Of a stretch of DNA of 14,278 nt, positions 1 through 4,914 are shown in pieces (the stretch's first letter is position 1; each line of letters begins with the position of its first letter). A program made the position numbers and the translations under genes. A model generated the notes under the pieces. That model worked only from the letters and a program-made list of their open reading frames with translations. It was not told the origin of the DNA and ran no database searches. The DNA is from CAYLLN01 sp036496265 (GTDB lineage: Bacteria; Planctomycetota; Planctomycetia; Pirellulales; Pirellulaceae): NCBI GenBank assembly GCA_036496265.1, contig DASXLL010000118.1, positions 1 to 14,278 of the forward strand. The letters run 5' to 3'.

Positions 1-1
1 A

Positions 2-1171
2 CAACAGGCCTGGGTAAAGGCGCGGCAGGATAATGATTTTGCGTCGTTTGCTCCGCACGTCGAAAAGCTATTTCATCTCAAGCGCCAGCAGGCCGAATGC
101 CTCGGTTATGAGAAAGACGCTTACGACGCGCTGCTCGACGACTTTGAGCCGGACGCCAAGACAGCCGACGTTGCGAAAGTGCTTGCCGACCTGCGGGCGG
201 AGCTTGTGCCACTCGTGCAAGCGATTATGCAATCGGGCCGCCAGGCGCCGGTGGGAATTTTGCAGCGCGAATATCCGGCCACGACTCAAGCAGCGTTCGG
301 CAAAGCCGCCGCCGCCGCCATTGGCTTCGACTTCAACCGCGGCCGTCTCGACGTCACGCATCACCCATTCTGTAGCGGCATGGGCCCACACGATTGCCGC
401 ATCACGACGCGCTACGACGAGCGATTCTTCAATTCCGCCTTCTTCGGCATTTTGCACGAGGCGGGCCACGGCATTTATGATCAGGGACTGCGCCCGGACC
501 AGTTCGGCCTACCACCGGGCAATTACCTCTCCCTGGGCATCCACGAATCGCAATCGCGAATGTGGGAAAACCTCGTCGGCCGCAGCCAGGCGTTCTGGCA
601 GCACTTCTTCCCGCAACTCCAAGGCGCGTTCGCCTCTGCCATCGGCGACGCGAAGCTCGACGACTTCTTCTTCGCCATCAATCACGTCGCACCCTCGCTC
701 ATCCGCGTCGAGGCCGATGAAGCGACCTATAATCTGCACATTATCATTCGCTTTGAGTTGGAGCAGGCTCTACTCAGCCAAGATCTCGCCGTCGGCGATC
801 TGCCCGCCGCCTGGCGCGAAAAATACGACCAATATCTGGGCGTCGAACCCAAGACCGATGCCGACGGCTGTCTGCAAGACATCCACTGGTCCGCCGCCCT
901 CATCGGCTACTTCCCCACCTACTCGCTCGGCAACCTCTACGCCTCCCAATTCTTCGAGCAAGCCGACCGCGACCTCGGCGGGTTGACTGCCATGTTCGCC
1001 CGCGGTGAATTTGCCCCGTTGAAAGGCTGGCTCAACGAAAAAATCCATCACCGCGGCCAGTGCTTCACCGCCGCCGAGCTCGTTCAGCAAGTCACCGGCC
1101 AGCCCCTCTCCCACGCACCTTTGATTCGGCACCTCAAAGCAAAACTCCAGCCGCTCTATGGCATCTCATGA
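2..1171 (+). CDS. M32 family metallocarboxypeptidase, 5'-truncated by the window edge
   Basis: Zinc carboxypeptidase of family M32 (the Thermus Taq / Pyrococcus type), a cytosolic enzyme that removes C-terminal residues from peptides. The frame is open from base 2, so the start lies outside the window; 389 residues are visible of about 500 usual in the family, so roughly the first 110 are missing. Seen directly: HPFCSGMGPHDCRITTRYDE (family hallmark region), the zinc-binding HEAGH at 455-469, and the third-ligand segment HESQSR at 542-559, whose Glu lies 26 residues after the second His, as in Pyrococcus. The family segments IRVEADEATYNLHI and GYFPTYSLGNLY follow. The gene is intact up to TGA at 1169-1171. 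It is convergent with the next gene and its upstream context is unknown. A methionine at 179 opens a shorter frame, but coding similarity clearly extends upstream of it. Confidence 0.93.
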   Translation, partial: QQAWVKARQDNDFASFAPHVEKLFHLKRQQAECLGYEKDAYDALLDDFEPDAKTADVAKVLADLRAELVPLVQAIMQSGRQAPVGILQREYPATTQAAFGKAAAAAIGFDFNRGRLDVTHHPFCSGMGPHDCRITTRYDERFFNSAFFGILHEAGHGIYDQGLRPDQFGLPPGNYLSLGIHESQSRMWENLVGRSQAFWQHFFPQLQGAFASAIGDAKLDDFFFAINHVAPSLIRVEADEATYNLHIIIRFELEQALLSQDLAVGDLPAAWREKYDQYLGVEPKTDADGCLQDIHWSAALIGYFPTYSLGNLYASQFFEQADRDLGGLTAMFARGEFAPLKGWLNEKIHHRGQCFTAAELVQQVTGQPLSHAPLIRHLKAKLQPLYGIS

Positions 1172-1205
1172 CAGCCGGCCACAATAATCTGCCCGCCCGG
1201 CGCAT

Positions 1206-1287
1206 CTACTCGTATGGGCTTTGCCTATAAACGTCGGCGAAAGTGGCAGTTTATAGGCAAGCGGACGTTCTGCATACAAACTGCTAT
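1206..1287. repeat. Degenerate palindromic element (copy A) between convergent genes
   Basis: A perfect 12-bp inverted repeat, TTGCCTATAAAC (1221-1232) and GTTTATAGGCAA (1249-1260), with a 16-nt spacer. To its left is CTACTCGTATG (1206-1216); to its right is TACAAAC-T-GCTAT (1275-1287), which overlaps the stop codon of the lipoprotein gene. The same modules recur at 4688-4727 in another arrangement. It lies between two convergent genes and could end transcription, but has no T-run. The element family is not one I can name. Confidence 0.6.
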
Positions 1288-1880
1288 GGCAAATGCCCGG
1301 TGATTTCACCGCTGGAATCGCTGTAATAAATCCCGGTCGCGTCGCGCGGCATTGTGCCAGCCATGAAGCGCGGTTTTTTGTCCCGCGAAGTGATGAAGTT
1401 CGCCTTGGCCGACTGCACCGCGATTTCCGCTTTGTCCCGCCCGTAAACTATCGAAACGCCAGTTTCGTGCTGATTGCACGTCATTGTGATACTGGACGCC
1501 CCCGACGGTTCCTTCATTAAAAAACCCGTTGTGCCGTCAATCACTCCCCATTTTCCAATCATCTTGTCATCGGGACCGCCAACGAGAAGAATCGACCGCG
1601 CGACAAGTTCCTTCACGATAAGCTGATCAGATTTGGAGCGGTCGTTTCCCGACGCCTTTAATGTGCGCAACTCTAATTCGATTGCTGCCATTCGTTTGTC
1701 GGAATCGACTGTGGATTGCTTGGCGGCGGCAAGCGCCTTCGACAATTCAGCGACTTGCTGTTTCAGGGCATCAATTCCGGCGCTGGCTTTGGCGGGCGGC
1801 TCTGCGGTCGCTTTGCCGGATGAACAGCCCGAAAATGTGGCGGCAACGAGTATCGAAACGGCGAACAGGCGAAACAGCAT
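1284..1880 (-). CDS. Putative lipoprotein with coiled coil, unknown function
   Basis: Unrecognised 198-residue protein. The N-terminus has Met-Leu-Phe-Arg, a hydrophobic stretch, and the lipobox-like TFSGC with Cys at residue 19; Phe rather than Leu at -3 is not ideal but acceptable. This suggests export and lipid anchoring. Residues about 35-80 (GIDALKQQVAELSKALAAAK and on) look like a coiled coil. The C-terminal part, from about GKWGVIDGTTG, looks like a small beta-rich domain with one free Cys. I chose ATG at 1880 because GGGGAG lies 7 nt upstream of it. An in-frame ATG at 1895 and an open frame to 1964 exist but lack a ribosome site and would spoil the signal peptide. It is convergent with the carboxypeptidase. 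No function can be assigned. Confidence 0.72.
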   Translation of the reverse strand: MLFRLFAVSILVAATFSGCSSGKATAEPPAKASAGIDALKQQVAELSKALAAAKQSTVDSDKRMAAIELELRTLKASGNDRSKSDQLIVKELVARSILLVGGPDDKMIGKWGVIDGTTGFLMKEPSGASSITMTCNQHETGVSIVYGRDKAEIAVQSAKANFITSRDKKPRFMAGTMPRDATGIYYSDSSGEITGHLP

Positions 1881-2204
1881 TTTGCGACTCCCCATACAAA
1901 TAAAAAAGGACGCTGGACCGACACCACTCCCGCTAGCCCCGCCAAGGGCCGTGTAGAGCAGCACCAGCCAGCGCCCCTTTCGGGGCGCGGGCTACAGGCG
2001 CTGCTTCTACACTTACAGAGCCTTGCGGCTCTTTTGGCGGTATTTGCGGGAAGCAACTCTGACGCACGCGCGTCGTTCGGACTGTTATTTCATGCCGTCA
2101 AAAGACGGGTTTTCTTGCACTCCAACTGATCGGTATATTGTTTTGAATGAAACCTCTACAGCAACACGACGGCGAATTTGAGCCAGTCTGGTTAGACCCG
2201 GTCA
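1881..2204. other. Gene-free 324-bp interval with three small hairpins
   Basis: No credible gene. It holds GCGCCCC-tttc-GGGGCGC (1971-1988), AGAGCC-ttgc-GGCTCT followed by a short T-run (2017-2035), and CCGTC-aaaa-GACGG followed by GTTTTCTT (2095-2116). The first two resemble dispersed intergenic palindromes. The last two could be weak plus-strand terminators but no plus-strand gene precedes them. A plus-strand frame from 2147 is mostly antisense to the next gene. Confidence 0.5.
1971..1988. repeat. Short GC palindrome GCGCCCC-tttc-GGGGCGC
   Basis: Perfect 7-bp stem with a 4-nt loop in the upstream region of the lipoprotein gene. It looks like a dispersed intergenic palindrome, but only one copy is present in this window, so its repeat status is inference. 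Confidence 0.45.
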
Positions 2205-2540
2205 CTAATTCAATCCAGCCGATCCCTCGGACTCCGCTTGGCGTTCCAGAGAATCAGCAAACTTCGCCATCGGAACAGTCTTTTCTGAAAACCACTTCCC
2301 ATTCGCCTGAATCGCATTCCACCAAATCAGATTGCACGGCGTTGCCTTTGCCCAAGGCAATAACTCAGCCGCCGACGTAATCTTCGCAATCGTTGCGAGG
2401 TTCGCGCGCTGTCCCGCCGCGAATTTCTCGGCCAACTCTGCGTCATCGAACAACGGCAGAATGAGCGCCTTGCTGCCGCGAAGCATCAGCGGCTTATGGT
2501 CGCTTCGCAACGCGATAAGAAATACAGGGAAGGTAATCAT
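2205..2540 (-). CDS. Small conserved-looking protein of unknown function
   Basis: A 111-residue protein that I do not recognise. It starts MITFPVFLIALRSDHKPLML, continues with FDDAELAEKFAAGQ, and has a Trp-Trp pair (NLIWWNAIQ) and GKWFSEKTVP near the C-terminus. Composition is that of a soluble folded protein; the first residues are hydrophobic but there is no signal peptide or transmembrane helix. ATG at 2540 is chosen because GGAG lies 5 nt upstream. An in-frame ATG further up, at about 2585, would add 15 residues with no better ribosome site, and the frame stays open into the transposase only as a shadow. The gene runs in the same direction as the transposase but is separated from it by the hairpin at 2628-2660, so it is probably transcribed separately. 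Confidence 0.6.
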   Translation of the reverse strand: MITFPVFLIALRSDHKPLMLRGSKALILPLFDDAELAEKFAAGQRANLATIAKITSAAELLPWAKATPCNLIWWNAIQANGKWFSEKTVPMAKFADSLERQAESEGSAGLN

Positions 2541-2541
2541 C

Positions 2542-2579
2542 AGCGCTCCATCAGCTTGACCAGAAAAGCCGGGAGCGCT
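2542..2579 (-). promoter_or_regulatory. Dyad AGCGCTCC-N22-GGAGCGCT covering the ribosome site of the small gene
   Basis: The arms AGCGCTCC (2542-2549) and GGAGCGCT (2572-2579) are perfect complements. The GGAG that would serve as ribosome site for the minus-strand gene starting at 2540 lies inside the arm nearest the start, so folding of the leader would hide it. A regulatory role is inference. A separate hairpin CGGCTG-acacc-CAGCCG lies at 2603-2619. Confidence 0.35.
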
Positions 2580-2627
2580 TACCATGCGGTTGTTGGATCG
2601 CACGGCTGACACCCAGCCGAAGTTATT

Positions 2628-2660
2628 GAAAGCCCGCAAGTTTGCATCTTGCGGGCTTTC
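2628..2660. terminator. Strong hairpin after the transposase gene
   Basis: Perfect 13-bp stem GAAAGCCCGCAAG (2628-2640) and CTTGCGGGCTTTC (2648-2660) with a 7-nt loop, beginning 17 nt past the transposase stop codon. On the minus strand the second arm ends in TTTC, giving a rho-independent-like form with a short T-run. It separates the transposase from the small gene downstream. Confidence 0.7.
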
Positions 2661-2677
2661 GCATTGTAGGACCATTG

Positions 2678-3901
2678 CTAGGCCGCAGTCCAGAACGATG
2701 GGTCGATGCCGTATTCGTAAATCGACTGAATGACGCAGCAGATGTTGTGGCACAGGAATTTGGCCATCACTTCGTTTTTCATCGCCACGTCCGTCTTGCT
2801 CCGCACGCTGTCGCCGAACTTGGCCTTGACCATGCTGAATGTCGATTCCACGTTGCTCCGCTGATGGTATCGATCTAGGAACCCTTGGCGGTGAAGCTGA
2901 TGGTAGTGGTATAGATGCTCCCACAACCGGCTGCCGTTCGGTGACGAATTGCTCTTGAACGGAATCATCGGCGACGCGCCAGCGCGGGCAATCGCGTAGA
3001 TGTTGCTGTGGCTCAAGTAGGCCATGTCGGCGCAGACATCTTGCGGCTTGAAATTCTTGACCGTCGTTTCCAGCAGCGGCTTTAGCTGTGGCGAATCGCC
3101 CGCGTGCTGATCGTGAATCTCAATGGCCGTGACGACGTTGGTTTTGCAGCCGGTCATTATGTGGGCCTTGACCCATGCGCGTTTAATCCGATGGTCCCCG
3201 AACTTGTGGTCATACCAGCGGTCAAATCGACTGCTGGCGAAGCCGGAAGAATCGCACGCGAAGTTTGCTTCTAGCGCCCGTAGTGGCGTCGCAGCCTGGA
3301 CAACCAGCGATTGCAGGATGCCGAAAATGTGCGGCGACTCGAAAATCTTGAATACCATCGGGACGCTCGGAACTCGCCCAATGAATCCCTTGGCGTGGGC
3401 GTCTCGCAAGTCGCACGCGAAGCGCCGGGCGCTGATCGTCGAATACACCTTGAAGCAAGCCGCGAAAATGGCGTCCTGAATCGGAAACGGCTTGCGGCCG
3501 GTATGGGCCGCTGGCGATTGCGGAAGGCGCTGGCACAAATCCCGCAACAGGATTTGGAACTTGTCTTTTTCGTTCGTCTGGGCCGCGTTGTACGCTGGCC
3601 AATTCTGCGGATAGCTCGGGCGCGTGACGGCTTCCGTCACGGTTAGCTTCCGCGTTTCCGTTATCGAGCCGTCGTCAAATAGTTCGCGCTGAATCACGAT
3701 TTCGACCGCGAAGATATGCTTGCACTTGCAGCCCCGTTCCTGATGGTCCGGGCAACTGCAATGCGGCTGCTGTTTGTCTGGGGTTACGCTGTAGAACCGA
3801 CGGTCGGCACTTTGGCTCGGCACAAGCCAAATAGCGCCTTTCTTTCTCAGCTTGCACTTGGCAGCGATAGCTAAACCACGTTCCTCACGCGCGTCTGTCA
3901 T
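2678..3901 (-). CDS. DDE transposase with N-terminal SWIM zinc finger
   Basis: A 407-residue protein with two parts. Residues 48-62 carry a SWIM-type zinc finger (C48, C50, C60 and H62, with an extra Cys at 58). The remainder is an RNase H-fold transposase core of the IS4/IS5 (DDE_Tnp_1) superfamily: D217 in FACDSSGF, D292 in CADMAYLS, and E352 in HQRSNVESTFSMVKAKFG. It would cut and rejoin element ends; the zinc finger probably aids DNA or partner binding. The frame is intact and all three acidic residues are present, so it may be active. AGGGAAGG lies 9 nt before ATG 3901. I could not find convincing terminal inverted repeats or target duplications, so the element's borders are unknown. The divergent small DNA-binding gene at 4124 shares its upstream region. 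Confidence 0.85.
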   Translation of the reverse strand: MTDAREERGLAIAAKCKLRKKGAIWLVPSQSADRRFYSVTPDKQQPHCSCPDHQERGCKCKHIFAVEIVIQRELFDDGSITETRKLTVTEAVTRPSYPQNWPAYNAAQTNEKDKFQILLRDLCQRLPQSPAAHTGRKPFPIQDAIFAACFKVYSTISARRFACDLRDAHAKGFIGRVPSVPMVFKIFESPHIFGILQSLVVQAATPLRALEANFACDSSGFASSRFDRWYDHKFGDHRIKRAWVKAHIMTGCKTNVVTAIEIHDQHAGDSPQLKPLLETTVKNFKPQDVCADMAYLSHSNIYAIARAGASPMIPFKSNSSPNGSRLWEHLYHYHQLHRQGFLDRYHQRSNVESTFSMVKAKFGDSVRSKTDVAMKNEVMAKFLCHNICCVIQSIYEYGIDPSFWTAA

Positions 3902-3987
3902 GGCCTGAAGCCTTCCCTTATTGGGGCGGCGTTGCCTAGAATGTTGTTACCAGGGACATTCAGGCGCTAGCCGCCAGTTTGTTCTCG

Positions 3988-4027
3988 CCCCGCCGGAAAC
4001 TTCGCAGGTTTTCGACGGGGTTTTTTT
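3988..4027 (+). terminator. Intrinsic-terminator structure in the transposase leader
   Basis: Arms 3988-4000 (starting CCCCG) and 4007-4020 (ending CGGGG) form about 12-13 pairs with one mismatch and one G-T, followed by seven T (4021-4027). Read on the plus strand this is a textbook terminator, yet no plus-strand gene precedes it. Read on the minus strand it is a hairpin in the untranslated leader of the transposase message. It may stop antisense or incoming transcription, or end a small RNA. Confidence 0.65.
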
Positions 4028-4053
4028 ATCGGATAGTCGCTATCCAACGCTAG

Positions 4054-4117
4054 TTATTGTGGCACAAAAAGTATGTCTTTGCAATGGATTGCAAATGGTA
4101 TTCCTGTGCTACAATAA
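4054..4117. promoter_or_regulatory. Divergent promoter/operator region between transposase and RHH gene
   Basis: Two nested dyads are visible. The outer arms TTATTGTGGCACA (4054-4066) and TGTGCTACAATAA (4105-4117) are complementary at 12 of 13 positions. The inner one, TTTGCAATGGATTGCAAA (4078-4095), is a perfect 8-bp palindrome with a 2-nt centre. Candidate promoters: minus strand TTGCAA (4084-4079), 17-nt spacer, CACAAT (4061-4056), towards the transposase; plus strand TTGCAA (4089-4094), 15-nt spacer, TACAAT (4110-4115), towards the small gene, whose ATG comes only 8 nt after the -10 box. The inner palindrome touches both -35 boxes, so one bound regulator could control both directions. The sites are seen; their function is inferred. 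Confidence 0.5.
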
Positions 4118-4123
4118 GTCGCC

Positions 4124-4303
4124 ATGAAACAAACCAAGCCAAAGATGGGAAGGCCGCCCAAGCCGCCCGATGAGCGGATGGATGCGACGGTGCGGATACG
4201 CTTCACCGAAGCGGAGCGGGCCGACCTGGAGCGCGCAGCAGGGGACGCCGACTTGTCCAATTGGGCACGGCGGGTCTTGCTACGGGCCGCCAAGAGGCGC
4301 TAG
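4124..4303 (+). CDS. Small ribbon-helix-helix-type DNA-binding protein
   Basis: A 59-residue basic protein. A Lys/Pro-rich N-terminus (MKQTKPKMGRPPKPPDERMD) is followed by ATVRIRFTEAERADLERAAG and LSNWARRVLLRAAKRR, matching the strand-helix-helix layout of small CopG/MobC-like ribbon-helix-helix proteins: alternating residues in the strand, an acidic first helix, then S-x-W-A-R-R starting the second helix. Such proteins bind palindromic DNA as dimers and often repress their own gene or assist DNA processing. The start is ATG 4124; there is no Shine-Dalgarno, and the -10 box TACAAT at 4110-4115 implies a leaderless or nearly leaderless message. The gene is divergent from the transposase, with a perfect palindrome between them, which suggests autoregulation and possibly control of transposition. 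It could also be an unrelated host regulator. Confidence 0.65.
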   Translation: MKQTKPKMGRPPKPPDERMDATVRIRFTEAERADLERAAGDADLSNWARRVLLRAAKRR

Positions 4304-4402
4304 AATGGCCATCCGTGGCCAACCTACTCTGATCTACCGGATGGGAACCACCACATCGCTTGCCTCCTTTCTTTTTTGGGTGAGGGGGACGGCCGAGTGT
4401 TC

Positions 4403-4435
4403 AAGCCTCGTCGGGGTCGTAACCCGCCGGGGCTT
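4403..4435 (+). other. Long hairpin, terminator-like
   Basis: AAGCC-t-CG-t-CGGG (4403-4415) pairs with CCCG-c-CG-g-GGCTT (4423-4435) around a 7-nt loop, giving about 12 pairs including one G-U, with one mismatch. It is followed by ATTTATG rather than a T-run. It lies 100 nt after the RHH stop codon and may end that transcript or belong to a structured RNA. Confidence 0.4.
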
Positions 4436-4523
4436 ATTTATGCGCAACAAAAAACCCGCATGAGCGCAAAGGGACCGCGTTCGGTCCCCTGCATTGCACT
4501 CCTGCGGGCGGTCACTTACCCGT

Positions 4524-4565
4524 TATCAAACCAATGCGGCGACGATTGTACGCCGCTATCAAACC
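4524..4565. repeat. TATCAAACC direct repeats around a GCGGCG/CGCCGC hairpin
   Basis: TATCAAACC occurs at 4524-4532 and 4557-4565, 33 bp apart. Between them GCGGCG (4536-4541) and CGCCGC (4551-4556) form a perfect 6-bp stem with a 9-nt loop. Function unknown. Confidence 0.45.
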
Positions 4566-4672
4566 TTTTCAAGACGCCGGAAGTGCTTTTCACGAAAAGC
4601 TTTATGCTGAATTTGCTGCGCGCGAGTCAAGAGCCTCAACGCGCCCGGCGTTTATATGCAGAATCAAGAGTC

Positions 4673-4727
4673 TGTAGGCAGTTCACTGTTTGTAGGCAAA
4701 GCCTACTCGTATGTGTACAAACGCTAT
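4673..4727. repeat. Degenerate palindromic element (copy B)
   Basis: GTTTGTAGGCAAAGCC (4688-4703) runs into CTACTCGTATG (4703-4713) and then TACAAAC-GCTAT (4716-4727). A further TGTAGGCA lies at 4673-4680. The same modules appear at 1206-1287: the first one there, read in reverse complement, matches at 15 of 16 bases, and CTACTCGTATG matches exactly. Together the copies suggest a parent palindrome GTTTGTAGGCAAAGCC - TACTCGTATG - GGCTTTGCCTACAAAC, with copy A keeping the right half and copy B the left half. Confidence 0.6.
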
Positions 4728-4760
4728 CATGTTTTTAAAAAAACACGCCTGCTCGTCCAA

Positions 4761-4894
4761 GCATACCCATGCATAATATGCGGGACGGCCTGCAACCACG
4801 CATAATACGTAAGTTGTTATTCGCATATGACTTACGACAATAAACGACGGAGGCATTGACGAAAAATAATTGAAATCGCATGCATATGCATAAC
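4761..4894. promoter_or_regulatory. Cluster of GCATA motifs upstream of the cyclase operon
   Basis: GCATA occurs at 4761, 4771, 4800, 4823, 4882 and 4888, with reverse copies at 4777 and 4885; the palindromes GCATAATATGC (4771-4781) and TGCATATGCA (4881-4890) are included. CGTAAGT (4808-4814) and ACTTACG (4830-4836) form another dyad. All lie within 155 bp of the cyclase start. A regulator binding several sites would explain the density. No good -35/-10 pair is visible. Confidence 0.4.
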
Positions 4895-4914
4895 GGAATT
4901 ATCCACCTGAAATA

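Larger units (their letters stand above)
4304..4914. other. Gene-free 611-bp interval with dense hairpins and GCATA motifs
   Basis: No convincing gene; the 120-residue plus-strand frame at 4376-4738 has a low-complexity, non-protein-like composition. Structures seen: TGGCCA-tccg-TGGCCA (4306-4321), the long hairpin 4403-4435, GGGACCG-cgtt-CGGTCCC (4471-4488) enclosed by CCCGCA (4455-4460) and TGCGGG (4503-4508), GCGGCG/CGCCGC (4536-4556) with flanking TATCAAACC direct repeats, GCTTTT-cacg-AAAAGC (4585-4600), the palindrome copy at 4688-4722, an A/T hairpin TGTTTTT-aa-AAAAACA (4730-4745), and the GCATA cluster upstream of the cyclase. Confidence 0.6.

Noticed and set aside
2147..2380. 77-residue plus-strand open frame
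   Set aside because: Mostly antisense to the 2205-2540 gene, which has the better protein composition and a ribosome site.
2600..4120. Terminal inverted repeats of the insertion sequence
   Set aside because: ATTGTAG-like matches at about 2663 and on the far side near 4110 are too short and poorly extended to define ends.
3921..4127. 68-residue plus-strand open frame
   Set aside because: Runs through the terminator structure and the promoter/operator region; no coding character.
4391..4424. tRNA-like piece GGCCGAGTGTTCAAGCC followed by a GGGTCGTAACCC arm
   Set aside because: It recalls a serine-type D arm and a T arm, but no acceptor stem or anticodon arm fits, and the bases pair better as one long hairpin.
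4376..4738. 120-residue plus-strand open frame
   Set aside because: Arg/Cys/Ser-rich with no protein-like pattern, overlies several hairpins, and has no ribosome site.
4856..4894. TTGACG as -35 box of the cyclase operon
   Set aside because: No acceptable -10 hexamer at 15-19 nt; the following GCATGCATATGC stretch fits repeat motifs rather than a promoter.
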